A stretch of 64,000 nt of DNA from Cyclobacteriaceae bacterium (GCA_019638285.1 JAHBUB010000008.1:62001-126000); one strand, 5' to 3'; positions 37,116 to 46,224 are shown, counted from the first letter of the stretch. The notes: generated by a model not told the origin, from the letters alone. Numbers and translations: made by a program.

Positions 37116-37436
37116 TTACATCATTCCCATTCCGCTTCCTGGGTTTGTATCAGGGCTTGGAGTGGCTACAGGTGCTGGAGTGGCTGCTTTAGGAGCTGGC
37201 TTCTTTTTCCTTGAAGTGCTTTTCTTCTTGGGAGAAGATTTAGTAGCCGCCTTTTTCACCACTTTTTTAGTGGCCTTCTTAGCCGCCTTTTTAGTAGCTT
37301 TCTTAGCTGCTTTTTTTGCAGGCTTCTTAGCTGCTTTTTTAGTAGCCTTCTTAGCTACCTTCTTTGAAGATTTCTTAACCGCTTTCTTAGCTTTTGCTGA
37401 AGATTTTTTAGCGGCTTTTTTTGCTTTTTTTGCCAT
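37116..37436 (-). CDS. Lys/Ala-rich histone H1-like protein
   Basis: A 106-aa low-complexity basic protein made of AKKAxKK-type repeats (residues 1-70), for example KKATKKAAKKPAKKA, followed by a Ser/Lys stretch (SSPKKKSTSRKKKPAPK) and a Pro/Ala-rich tail ending NPGSGMGMM. It is similar in composition to histone H1 C-terminal tails and to bacterial HctB/AlgP-like DNA-binding proteins, and it should bind nucleic acid. ATG 37436 (MAKKAKK) is preferred over a start 15 codons upstream. Tandem AAR-GCY-type codons make it prone to length variation. Confidence 0.82.
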   Translation of the reverse strand: MAKKAKKAAKKSSAKAKKAVKKSSKKVAKKATKKAAKKPAKKAAKKATKKAAKKATKKVVKKAATKSSPKKKSTSRKKKPAPKAATPAPVATPSPDTNPGSGMGMM

Positions 37437-37667
37437 TTGTTTTTCTGTTGTGTTTTGTTTTAACGTGGAAAATAATTCCAAATTTGTTACGAAGTTAATT
37501 AAGAGTTTTAAACTAGAAATTATTTGACCATTAATTTTTCAATAACATAAGTATGGGCACTTGCTGGTGCGTGCTCAGCCACACCAATTCATCCAATCTT
37601 CCGTGGTAATTTTTTCGATCTGAAAATGAAAATGGGAAACTTCTGAATGAAATGTTAACTTCCGTTC

Positions 37668-39308
37668 ATGAAAGAATACCTTACCAAATCATCTCTGTTG
37701 TTAGTCATACTTCTTGTAAGTGCCTGCCAGCCTTCTCAGCAACCATCGTCCGAAAACCATCAAAGTGCAGCCTCAGTCAATGGAATGGTGGTCACAGCCC
37801 ATCCACTGGCCACTGCGGCAGGCGTTGCCATGCTTGAAAAAGGAGGTAACGCCATTGATGCGGCTGTAGCTGCAGGCTTTGCATTGTCTGTAGTAGAGCC
37901 AACAATGAGCGGACTTGGAGGAAGGCTGCAAGCGATCGTAAGAACTGCAGATGGTGTGGTAAGTGGCTATGATGCCACCACACAGGCTCCAATCACGTAT
38001 GATCAGGCCACAGCAACAAAAGCATCATACGGCTATCCTTCCATCGGTGTTCCGGGGGTGGTGAAAGGACTGATCACTTTACTAAATGAACAGGGCACGC
38101 TTTCTCTCGCAGATGTGATGGAGCCCGCCATCAAGCTGGCAGAAGAGGGTTACAAGGTGTTGCCAGGTGAGGCACAGCGAAGGGCTGGCGTGATCGAAAC
38201 AATAAGAAAATTCAAGGGCACTTCTCAATATTTTCTTAATGGGGATACGACAAGCCTGGCAGGGGAGAGATTCATTCAAAAAGACCTGGCCAATACTTTA
38301 CGAATTATTCGCGATGGCGGGGCCGATGTATTTTACAAAGGTGAGCTGGCGAAAAAGATAATAGCTGATATGAAGGCCAACGGTGGGTATCTGGACAGCA
38401 TCTCACTGGCATCTTATACTGTCAACAAATCCATAATCGTAAAGGGGAATTATCGCGGCTACGAGTTAAATGGACTTTGGATGCCATCCTATGGGGCCAT
38501 TGTAATTGAGATGCTTCAGATCATGGAAAACTTTCCGTTGGATAAAGTGACGGAAGCGGAGTGGGGCCGCATCGTGTACAGGGCCAACGAATTGGCGTAT
38601 GAGGATAGAGATACACAGAACAGTGAAGAAGATGTGAGACACTTAACAGACAAAGCCTATGCAAAAAAACTGGCGGATATGATTGTGGAAGAAGCATTGC
38701 CTAAAGCAGCCTATCTGAAAACGGATACAAATATTCCGGAATCGTGGATGGCGTTGCAAGGGCACACCACCCATCTTTCAGTGGCGGATAGAGAAGGCAA
38801 TGTAATTGCATTGACTCAATCACTCGGCCCAACGATGGGCTCGAAGGTGGTTACTCCCGGCCTTGGATTTTTATATGCTTCTACCATGGGTGGATACCTG
38901 GGTGATACTCAGCCTGGTCAACGGGCATCTTCTCATATCTCTCCCTTTATCATTACCAAAGACGGGCAACCTTATTTGGTGCTGGGTGCCGCAGGGGGTG
39001 GTATGATCGTAACCGCAGTGGTAGAAACAGTTAGTCGGTTTATCGATCGCAAAATGGATCTGACTCATGCAATTGCAGCAGGTCGTGTACACGCATCTGA
39101 TTCTATGCTGGTGGAGACGCATCTGGGTTCTTCTTGGACAAGGGATGATATTGCACAATTCAAAGCCTGGGGTTTACCTGTAAAAGAAATAAACAAGCAG
39201 GGGAGTTTCGGCCGGGTACATGGTATTTACTTTGATGTAAGTACCAAAACCTGGTATGGTGCGGCAGACCCCGACTGGGAAGGCACTGCTGTGCCTCCTG
39301 CCAAATAA
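37668..39308 (+). CDS. ggt: Gamma-glutamyltransferase family lipoprotein (divergent)
   Basis: An Ntn-hydrolase of the GGT family that splits glutathione or other gamma-glutamyl compounds outside the cytoplasm. Residues 1-20 form a lipoprotein signal (LVSAC, Cys20). The precursor region has GMVVTAHPLATAAGVAMLEKGGNAIDAAVAAGFALSVVEP-type sequence, and autocleavage is predicted before Thr367 in GHTTHLSVADREGN. It lacks the classical GGGG-F loop (reads SGLGGRLQAIVR) and the NNEMDDF segment (reads LGFLYASTMGGYLGD), so it belongs to a divergent subgroup and may not use glutathione. It abuts the convergent aminotransferase-like gene with no spacer. Confidence 0.85.
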   Translation: MKEYLTKSSLLLVILLVSACQPSQQPSSENHQSAASVNGMVVTAHPLATAAGVAMLEKGGNAIDAAVAAGFALSVVEPTMSGLGGRLQAIVRTADGVVSGYDATTQAPITYDQATATKASYGYPSIGVPGVVKGLITLLNEQGTLSLADVMEPAIKLAEEGYKVLPGEAQRRAGVIETIRKFKGTSQYFLNGDTTSLAGERFIQKDLANTLRIIRDGGADVFYKGELAKKIIADMKANGGYLDSISLASYTVNKSIIVKGNYRGYELNGLWMPSYGAIVIEMLQIMENFPLDKVTEAEWGRIVYRANELAYEDRDTQNSEEDVRHLTDKAYAKKLADMIVEEALPKAAYLKTDTNIPESWMALQGHTTHLSVADREGNVIALTQSLGPTMGSKVVTPGLGFLYASTMGGYLGDTQPGQRASSHISPFIITKDGQPYLVLGAAGGGMIVTAVVETVSRFIDRKMDLTHAIAAGRVHASDSMLVETHLGSSWTRDDIAQFKAWGLPVKEINKQGSFGRVHGIYFDVSTKTWYGAADPDWEGTAVPPAK

Positions 39309-40535
39309 CTAACCTGCTACTTTTTTAATTTCTTCCAGGGTAAGGGCTATCTCTTCTTTGGTGTTGTAGGCAGAGATGCCGATGCGTGTAACACCCCCCT
39401 TTTCGAGAAGGCCCAGCGCTTCGATGGCTCGGATGGCATAAAAATGTCCATCCCAGGCACAGATATTTTTCTTTGCCAAATGTTCGCACACCTGAAGTGG
39501 GGTTTTACCATCTAAGGTAAAAGATTGGGTAGGGGTTCGTTGTTTGCTGGAAAAATCCTGACCTACCAAAGTAATCCCGGAAATTCCTTTAAGCTCTTTG
39601 TGCAAATAGCTGGCAAGTCCATGCTCGTGTGTAGCAATGAGATCAAAGGCACTGATGATTTGACTTCTTAAGTTGTCACCTGATCCAAGGCTTGCTATAA
39701 AATCGACAGCAGCCTTTACACCGGCAATGGCTGCGTGATTCAGGGTGCCTGTTTCTATTGAGTCCGGGGCAATTTGTCCTGCAGTTCTTAAGCGATCTGT
39801 AGGCAGCCGATCGAGTATGCCAGGTTTGCTGTATAACAAACCCACATGAGGCCCATAGAATTTGTAGGCAGAACACAAAAGAAAGTCGCAGCCAATCTCC
39901 TGCACATCAATGGCAAAGTGAGGTGCGTAGTGAACAGCATCCAACAACAGCCAGGCGTTGTATTGATAAGTGAGCGCTCTCGCTAACTTAAAATTATTTA
40001 CGGTTCCCAATGCATTGGACGACATGCCCATGGCTACCAGCCGGGTGTTCTCATTGATTTTATTTTTGAAGTCATCGTAGTCCAAAGTGCCATCTTTTTT
40101 CAATACCACCTCCCGTACTTTAATACCGGCATCCCGCAGCGTAAGCCATGGTCCTCGGTTGGCTTCGTGATCGAGTTGAGTGATGAGTACTTCATCTCCG
40201 GGTTTAAAAACTTTCGATAATGCCCGCGCAAGGGAGAAATTCAGCGTGGTCATATTTTGCCCGATGGAAATGGTTTCAGGGCCTTCTGCGCCAAGGAAAG
40301 CAGCCATATTTTCTCGCATTGACCAAATGACAGAGTCAGTTTCATGGGCACTTACAAATGCACCGTGAGAATTGGCATTGGAGGTCTTGTAGTAGTTAGA
40401 GATGGCCTCAATTACGCTGGATGGTACCTGTGTGCCACCGGGGCCATCGAGGTATATCATGGGTAAGTTATTATACTTTCGCTGTAACGAAGGAAATTGA
40501 TTTCTGATGGCTGCTGAATCCATTGGGTTATCCAT
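39309..40535 (-). CDS. Cysteine desulfurase-like class V aminotransferase
   Basis: A 408-aa fold-type I PLP enzyme. It has IRNQFPSLQRKYNNLPMIYLDGPGGTQVP at the start, NSHGAFVSAHETD, and a PLP lysine in CSAYKFYGPHVGLLYS, plus GVTRIGISAYNTKEEI at the end, the pattern of the cysteine-desulfurase-like subfamily rather than of NifS/IscS, whose active-site Cys loop I do not see. The substrate is unknown. It ends exactly where the gamma-glutamyltransferase ends, so the two converge. An alternative ATG lies four codons downstream. Confidence 0.85.
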   Translation of the reverse strand: MDNPMDSAAIRNQFPSLQRKYNNLPMIYLDGPGGTQVPSSVIEAISNYYKTSNANSHGAFVSAHETDSVIWSMRENMAAFLGAEGPETISIGQNMTTLNFSLARALSKVFKPGDEVLITQLDHEANRGPWLTLRDAGIKVREVVLKKDGTLDYDDFKNKINENTRLVAMGMSSNALGTVNNFKLARALTYQYNAWLLLDAVHYAPHFAIDVQEIGCDFLLCSAYKFYGPHVGLLYSKPGILDRLPTDRLRTAGQIAPDSIETGTLNHAAIAGVKAAVDFIASLGSGDNLRSQIISAFDLIATHEHGLASYLHKELKGISGITLVGQDFSSKQRTPTQSFTLDGKTPLQVCEHLAKKNICAWDGHFYAIRAIEALGLLEKGGVTRIGISAYNTKEEIALTLEEIKKVAG

Positions 40536-40575
40536 TTAGTGACTTAATGTTGCAGTTTAACAATTTATAACTACA

Positions 40576-40779
40576 TCAGGTAGTAACGCGGTTTGGTATT
40601 ATATCAATGGGAACTCTCACTTTGATTTTTTTAGGTTTAGGCCCTGACGAGTTACCGCCATTATTGAAATAAGGATCCATATCCCATTGTATTAAACTTT
40701 CAATGGGGTCACCAATCGGTACTATTTATATCTCCTGTTGCAATATTTCTTTACCGTTTTCGACCATTGGGCTAAGCAT
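40576..40779 (-). pseudogene. Small hypothetical gene interrupted by one in-frame stop
   Basis: On the minus strand a frame opens at ATG 40779 (MLSPMVENGKEILQQEI), meets TAA at 40726-40728, and continues without further stops as IVPIGDPIESLIQWDMDPY, then a Gly/Asn/Ser stretch, PKPKKIKVRVPIDIIPN and stop at 40576. The second half is strikingly protein-like. An ATG at 40680 would give a 34-aa product. It looks like a 67-codon gene with one nonsense change, or a short ORF with a non-ATG start. I recognise no family. Confidence 0.45.
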
Positions 40780-40850
40780 TATTGCTTAATTGCACCTCGG
40801 TTTAATTACAAACCTGATTTCCGAGGGGAGAACTAACCATACACATCATT

Positions 40851-42593
40851 ATGTCAGAAAAGAAACCTAAAATAAGCATGGCCAGGATATTCAAAACCAT
40901 CATCTGGCCAAGACGAAAATTACTATTGTTGGGATTCGTATTGATCATCATCAGCAGGGCTTCCTCGGTGGTGCTACCGTATTCGATAAAGCCCATCATT
41001 GATGATGTAATCGGAAAGGGTGACTTTTCAAACCTGAAACTGATTTTGGTGGGCGTATCGGCTTCTATTTTGATCTCGGCCATTGTCTCTTATGCCCTTA
41101 CAATGTTGTTAAGTGTAGAGGCGCAATATTTAATTTCTGTACTGCGTGCCGATGTGCAGAAACATTTGTTGCGGTTGCCTACGCGCTTTTTTGACAACCA
41201 ACAAACCGGAAAACTGGTGAGCCGCGTGATGACGGATGTAGAGGGAGTGAGAAACCTGGTGGGTACCGGTTTTCTACAGTTAATTGGTGGTATATTAATG
41301 GCAGTCATTTGTTTGTTTTTCCTCATCACCATCAGCTGGAAGCTCACCTTGTTTACATTGATTCCGTTATCGCTCTTTGGTGTGATTTCTATGAAAGCCT
41401 TTGGCAAGATCCGGCCTATTTTTCGCGAACGGGGCGCCATCACCGCTGAGGTTACTGGCCGACTCACGCAAACCTTTGGCGGCATACGGGTAATTAAAGG
41501 TTTCAATGCGGCCAAACAAGAGGCCATCGTGTTTGAAAAAGGAGTGGATAAGATTTTTAAAAATGTAAAGAGCAGCCTCACCACTACCAGTATGGTGACC
41601 AGCTTAGGCAGCTTTTTGTTTGGAATAGCCCTGGTAGGAATCATTGGAATTGGTGGATATATGCTTACAGAAAAAACATTGACTGCTGGTGAGTTGACGC
41701 AGTTCGCATTCTTCCTGGGATTTTTGATTGCCCCTATTTTTCAAATGAGCAATATCGGCAGCCAGTTAACGGAAGCTTTTGCAGGGCTCGATCGCACAGA
41801 GGAGTTGATGAATACCGAGGTGGAAGATGACCCTACGGTGCGCACCATTCAGATAGAAGAGATAAAGGGTGATATTGAATTCAACGATGTGTCATTTGCC
41901 TATGAAGAGGACAAACAAGTGTTGAAACATGTGAGCTTCGTAGCGCCCGCAGGATCTGTCACAGCATTGGTAGGAACTTCCGGTTCAGGAAAGTCTACCA
42001 TCGCAGGGTTGGCGGCTTCATTTTTGGTGCCGCAATCGGGCGTCATTACCGTGGATGGCCATGACCTATCGAAGGTATCGCTGGATAGCTACCGCAGTCA
42101 GCTGGGTGTAGTGTTGCAAGATGATTTCCTTTTTGATGGCACCATTCGAGAAAACATTTTATTTGCCAAGCCTGATGCTACCGAACAAGAACTGCAGGCT
42201 GCCATAGAAGGAGCCTATGTGTCAGAGTTTAGCCATAAGTTTGAGAAAGGACTGGATACAGTGATAGGAGAGCGAGGCATCAAGCTTTCTGGCGGCCAAC
42301 GCCAGCGGGTTACCATTGCGCGAGCCATTCTTGCCAACCCACGTGTATTGCTTTTGGATGAAGCTACCTCTAGTTTGGACACCGAGAGCGAGGCATTGAT
42401 ACAGGATAGTTTAAAACAACTCCTCAAGGGGAGAACCACTTTTGTGATCGCTCACCGGCTGAGTACGATCCGACAGGCAGATCAGATACTGGTGATAGAG
42501 CAAGGACAGATTGCAGAGCGTGGCAAACATGATGAGCTGATTGAGAAGAAGGGGAGGTATTTTGACTTGTATACGTATCAGGCGAGGATTTGA
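40851..42593 (+). CDS. ABC exporter, ATP-binding/permease (MsbA-like)
   Basis: A 580-aa half-transporter with one ABC transmembrane domain (six helices, about residues 15-310) fused to an ATPase. The ATPase carries Walker A GTSGSGKST, Q-loop region LGVVLQDDFLFDG, signature LSGGQRQRV, Walker B VLLLDEATSSLD and the switch His in IAHRLST. It is homodimeric by analogy and of the lipid or multidrug type. The name MsbA is only by resemblance, since no lipid A gene is adjacent. It is isolated, preceded by a broken small gene and followed by a minisatellite. Confidence 0.92.
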   Translation: MSEKKPKISMARIFKTIIWPRRKLLLLGFVLIIISRASSVVLPYSIKPIIDDVIGKGDFSNLKLILVGVSASILISAIVSYALTMLLSVEAQYLISVLRADVQKHLLRLPTRFFDNQQTGKLVSRVMTDVEGVRNLVGTGFLQLIGGILMAVICLFFLITISWKLTLFTLIPLSLFGVISMKAFGKIRPIFRERGAITAEVTGRLTQTFGGIRVIKGFNAAKQEAIVFEKGVDKIFKNVKSSLTTTSMVTSLGSFLFGIALVGIIGIGGYMLTEKTLTAGELTQFAFFLGFLIAPIFQMSNIGSQLTEAFAGLDRTEELMNTEVEDDPTVRTIQIEEIKGDIEFNDVSFAYEEDKQVLKHVSFVAPAGSVTALVGTSGSGKSTIAGLAASFLVPQSGVITVDGHDLSKVSLDSYRSQLGVVLQDDFLFDGTIRENILFAKPDATEQELQAAIEGAYVSEFSHKFEKGLDTVIGERGIKLSGGQRQRVTIARAILANPRVLLLDEATSSLDTESEALIQDSLKQLLKGRTTFVIAHRLSTIRQADQILVIEQGQIAERGKHDELIEKKGRYFDLYTYQARI

Positions 42594-42734
42594 TTTAAGC
42601 ATGGCGCCCTTTACTCAGCGTGTAGGAGGTGCGGCCCCTCAAGACAACCGTTACTCTGAGCGCAAGTGATGAATCCAGCGCTTAGATTTAATCAACAATT
42701 ATATTCTATGGATAATGACACAGTTTATAGAATA
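42594..42734. other. Intergenic spacer after ABC exporter
   Basis: About 140 bp with no gene or clear terminator; leads into the 21-bp repeat array. Confidence 0.4.
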
Positions 42735-42901
42735 GGCCCGGTTTGAAGTGAATGACCTACAGGTTTGAGGAGAGTACTGAAACTTTTGAAGTTACCACCT
42801 ACAGGTTTGAAGTGAGCACCAAACCATTTGTGAAAGTGACCTATAGGTTTGGAGTGAGCATCATTCAGTTTGAGGTGAGCGCCAATAAATTGGAGGTGTA
42901 A
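42735..42901. repeat. Degenerate 21-bp tandem repeat (8 units), open as heptads
   Basis: Eight units of about 21 bp share a core GGTTTGAAGTGAGC. From ATG 42752 the plus strand reads seven seven-residue units ending at TAA 42901: MTYRFEE, STETFEV, TTYRFEV, STKPFVK, VTYRFGV, SIIQFEV, SANKLEV. The first unit is out of frame by one base. The minus strand is also open across the array. It could be a noncoding minisatellite or a tiny repeat peptide gene. Confidence 0.7.
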
Positions 42902-43163
42902 CCATTCCGAAAAAGCTTGACCTACTTTGGGTGAGCGCCTTTTGATTTTATAGGGGTTGCTTATCACTTATTTTCGCAGGCCACGACCTGAGGGGTCCCC
43001 TATTGAATTGGAAATCCAGACTTAAGTCTGTGGTACGTTACTTGCTTTCCACATCTGGTCAGATGGTTGGTAACCCTATGCCATAAGGTAAGCAGGCAGA
43101 ATAAATAGCCATGGAAATACAATTTCTTTCATTCTTATATAATTTAGCTCCTATAATCGCCCT
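42902..43163. other. Intergenic spacer with a 14-bp palindrome
   Basis: CAGACTTAAGTCTG at 43017-43030 is a perfect palindrome, and AGGGGTCCCC lies just before it (about 42990-43000). They sit about 130 bp before the DUF2914 gene and could be regulatory or repeat remnants. No gene seen. Confidence 0.4.
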
Positions 43164-44279
43164 ATGAGCAGAGTGTTGGTGAGGTTTAGGAATAGTAAGT
43201 TGAGAAGCTTTATCAGAAGGCATGAAAAGTACCTGCCTATTCTTTTCTTTATCGGTGGATTTATTTTTGACTCCCTCACACTCGGGCGCATCGATCGGAC
43301 ATATGACACCGTGGTCTTGTGCTTGCACATGACCACGCTCACTATTACCCTTTATCTCTTTAACGTAATTCATGATACGAAGCGGAAAAACTCAATCTTA
43401 AAAAGATATGAGGAGTACTTTCCTTTGGCCATTCAATTTTTTTTTGGAGGGCTTTCGAGTGCCTACGTTATCTATTTTTCCCGAAGTGTTTCCCTAACAA
43501 AAACGGCCTCTTTTTTTGTAATTCTGGTGGCACTCCTCTTTGCCAATGAGTTGCTCAAAAGGCGGATATCCAACAAGTATTTGCAGTTTAGTGTATACTT
43601 TTTTCTGAGCTTCACCTTCTTCACTTTTATGATACCGGTATTATTTAAGCAAATGAATACGCTTACTTTTATCTTTTCGGGCGTGGTCAGTTTAACAAGT
43701 ACCCTCGCACTCATTAGCATTATTTATAGCAGGAGCCCTACTACAAGAAGGGAAATACACATCGGTAAAATGATTGGCATGGTAGTGTCCATCTATGCCC
43801 TCATTAATCTGTTCTATTTTTTACGACTTATTCCACCCGTACCGCTGGCGCTGGATAGCGGCATTGTGGCACACAACATCGAATTGAAAGACAATAAATA
43901 CATCGTTTCCTACGAAACAGATGAATGGTATATTTTCTGGAGAAAACACAGGTTAGCCTACATTCGCAAGCCTGATGAAAATGTATATGCCTTCTCAACT
44001 ATTTTTGCGCCCACGGATATAAAGAAATCGATTTTTCATAGATGGGAATGGTACAATGACAATACCCATGACTGGGAGATCGTGGAGGACATCGGTTACG
44101 ATATCACGGGTGGCAGAGATGGTGGATATCGGGGTTATAGCTACAAGAGCAATGTAACGCCAGGTACATGGAAAGTGGAGGTAATTACAGAGGAAGGTTT
44201 GGTATTGGGGGTGATTGATTTTGAAGTGATCATTAGCTCCACTTTGCATCCGAAAAAGATGGTACAGGAAGTTTTTTGA
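43164..44279 (+). CDS. Membrane protein with C-terminal DUF2914 domain
   Basis: A 371-aa inner-membrane protein with about six hydrophobic segments between residues 25 and 245 (for example LPILFFIGGFIFDSL, PLAIQFFFGGLSSAYVIYF, GMVVSIYALINLFYFLRLIP) and a C-terminal soluble domain (ELKDNKYIVSYETDEWYIFWRKHRL ... TPGTWKVEVITEEGLVLGVIDFEV) of the DUF2914 type. The domain is predicted to be beta-rich and to lie outside the membrane; its function is unknown. It is monocistronic. Confidence 0.78.
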   Translation: MSRVLVRFRNSKLRSFIRRHEKYLPILFFIGGFIFDSLTLGRIDRTYDTVVLCLHMTTLTITLYLFNVIHDTKRKNSILKRYEEYFPLAIQFFFGGLSSAYVIYFSRSVSLTKTASFFVILVALLFANELLKRRISNKYLQFSVYFFLSFTFFTFMIPVLFKQMNTLTFIFSGVVSLTSTLALISIIYSRSPTTRREIHIGKMIGMVVSIYALINLFYFLRLIPPVPLALDSGIVAHNIELKDNKYIVSYETDEWYIFWRKHRLAYIRKPDENVYAFSTIFAPTDIKKSIFHRWEWYNDNTHDWEIVEDIGYDITGGRDGGYRGYSYKSNVTPGTWKVEVITEEGLVLGVIDFEVIISSTLHPKKMVQEVF

Positions 44280-44341
44280 CACCTACTTATAATTTTACCT
44301 AGTCTAATTTCGTGGCTCTTGTTCCCACAAAACCTTAATCG

Positions 44342-45175
44342 TTATCCATTTAGGGCCTTTAACCCAGTTAAGAAACTGAGAAGATGTTTGTTGAATTCAT
44401 GGGGTTGTTCAAGATTGGATACATGACCTGCATTATCAATAATACGAAGTATTGACCCTTTAATATTTGTATTCATCAATTCAGATTGAACAAGCGGTGT
44501 TACTGTATCTTCTCTGCCACAAATAATCAATGTTGGCTTGGTTATCTCATTTAGGGTGGAGCAGGTTTCTGAACGTTCAGCCAGAGCGGTTAGTCCCATA
44601 GTGATGATATGTTGAGAATTGGAAAATACAACACCTCGCAACTGTTCAACCAACTCTTTTTTGTTGCTTATTGAATCTTTATGGAATACATTTTTAATAA
44701 ATCCTTCGTTAAAAGCAGTTGGTCCTTCATTTTGTATTTCATAAATAGCCTTATAGCGCTTTTCCTTTGCCTCCGTACTATCGGCAATACATTGTGTGTC
44801 ACATAAAATCAATGCTTCAAACCGATTAGGAAATCTTTTAAGGGCATCCAACACAATATATCCTCCCATAGACAATCCGCAAATAATTGCTTTCTCAATG
44901 TTTAGTTTGTCCATAAACGCTATTAAATCTTTACTAAACGATTCAATGCTTAGGTGAGTTTCTTCATCTTTTGATTTTCCAAATCCTCTAAGGTCACAGA
45001 CGATTAACCGATAGGAAGATTTTAAGAATTCTACTTGAGCTTTCCACATGGTTTTGTCGAACGGATAACCGTGTAAGAAGATAATCGGTATACTTCCTTC
45101 GCCAACATCATCATAAGATAAATGAAAGTTATTTACAGGAATAGATAAGTTGTATCCTTTGGCTTCTGTTTCCAT
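44342..45175 (-). CDS. Alpha/beta-hydrolase
   Basis: A 277-aa alpha/beta-hydrolase. The oxyanion region HGYPFDKTMW, nucleophile elbow CGLSMGGYIVLDAL (Ser in GLSMGG), catalytic Asp in CGREDTVTP and His in DNAGHVSNLEQP are all visible. It resembles 3-oxoadipate enol-lactonase and related esterases, but the substrate cannot be assigned. No signal peptide, so cytoplasmic. It is separated from its neighbours by about 60 and 100 bp. Confidence 0.85.
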   Translation of the reverse strand: METEAKGYNLSIPVNNFHLSYDDVGEGSIPIIFLHGYPFDKTMWKAQVEFLKSSYRLIVCDLRGFGKSKDEETHLSIESFSKDLIAFMDKLNIEKAIICGLSMGGYIVLDALKRFPNRFEALILCDTQCIADSTEAKEKRYKAIYEIQNEGPTAFNEGFIKNVFHKDSISNKKELVEQLRGVVFSNSQHIITMGLTALAERSETCSTLNEITKPTLIICGREDTVTPLVQSELMNTNIKGSILRIIDNAGHVSNLEQPHEFNKHLLSFLTGLKALNG

Positions 45176-45277
45176 GGTATTTTATTTTAAAAAGTGTATG
45201 AGCAATTTTTTTACCTATTACATTTTATAATGATTGTTTCATCAGTTGCTAAAATAGCAAGTTTATACTAGTCAATT

Positions 45278-45904
45278 TCAATCAACACTTTCCAGCAAAC
45301 AAGAAGATCCGGTCCCCATACCCATAATGGTGCGCATGGCATCCTGAGGTGTAACTGTTAAAAACTGAATGGATTCTTTGGGGACATGGTAAATATTCCC
45401 ATTCATGGGGTTAGGGGCGGTGGGAACAAAAATTGTATATAAATTTTCATTTACATGAGCAGTAACGAAACCTGTCATGAGTGTGCCTGATTTATAGGGA
45501 TCAATGAGTACTACTTGGCTGAATGGAAATTTTTCTAACCCAGAAAATTGATGCACTGTTTGATGTACCAATGTGTAGAGTGGGATTTTCATTAAATACT
45601 TTTTCTCTATCTCCACGAAATAATTTTTTCCTCTTATGCTTTTAACCACCACCCCAAAGATAAAAACAAAAAAAATGACTATTCCGACTGATAATAGATT
45701 CCGAAACCAATCCGGGGCTCCGCCTCCATTATTGAGCAGTTCACCAAGTGGTGATACTACTTTAAAAATAAAATTAAAAAGCACTGATAACAAAATAAGA
45801 ATAATCATCAAAGGCAACAGAAAGATTAAACCATGGATCAAGGTTGACAAAATAAACCCTCTTTCGATTTTGGTTTCTTCTGGAGTGGTGGTGGTTAGAT
45901 TCAT
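45278..45904 (-). CDS. DUF502 family membrane protein
   Basis: A 208-aa protein with two hydrophobic segments (ILSTLIHGLIFLLPLMIILILL and LLSVGIVIFFVFIFGVVV) followed by a cytoplasmic or periplasmic domain. LYTLVHQTVHQFSG, VVLIDPYKSGTLMTGFVT, IFVPTAPNPMNGNIYHVPKES and a glycine/serine tail fit the DUF502 family. Function is unknown in bacteria. It lies on the minus strand just before a 314-bp spacer. Confidence 0.85.
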   Translation of the reverse strand: MNLTTTTPEETKIERGFILSTLIHGLIFLLPLMIILILLSVLFNFIFKVVSPLGELLNNGGGAPDWFRNLLSVGIVIFFVFIFGVVVKSIRGKNYFVEIEKKYLMKIPLYTLVHQTVHQFSGLEKFPFSQVVLIDPYKSGTLMTGFVTAHVNENLYTIFVPTAPNPMNGNIYHVPKESIQFLTVTPQDAMRTIMGMGTGSSCLLESVD

Positions 45905-46224
45905 AAAACAGATAGATGAAAAGTAGTTATGTTAAAGAATTGTCAATCAGAATATTAGGCATTAGGTATATATAATACTGCTATAAAATAATGCCACAAA
46001 TTAGAGTGTTGAAATTATAGCCCGTTGAATGTTTTGCTCAGGGATCATAAACAATTGTGGGGAATTTATTCCGCAACTAACTTACCTACTTTAAAGAGCT
46101 TACTAAAGTTTTTGATCTTCCACGGAGACTAAAAAAACGCTAATTTAGTATGGAGGTAAGGTGGCACACCCTACGCACATTACATTGTCGTTATTGATTA
46201 ATAAAACAAAAGACAGAAGTGGTT
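45905..46224. other. Intergenic spacer with a fragment resembling a second spacer
   Basis: No gene. Near 46138-46180 a stretch containing GCTAATTT, GG and GGCACACCCTAC resembles the spacer before catalase at about 46813-46860 (GCTAATTT ... GGCACACCTAC), which suggests shared repeat remnants. Confidence 0.4.

Noticed and set aside
37162..37527. Hydrophobic Phe/Leu/Ala-rich ORF antisense to the Lys/Ala-rich gene
   Set aside because: It is a by-product of the biased codons of the H1-like gene; the sense frame has the coherent protein and terminator.
42735..42901. CRISPR array
   Set aside because: Repeats are 21 bp, contiguous and degenerate with no unique spacers, and no cas genes are present.
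42725..42967. 80-codon minus-strand ORF across the 21-bp repeats, with KPVGH-type heptads
   Set aside because: Both strands of the repeat are open because of its 21-bp period; no start context or homology makes this strand better.
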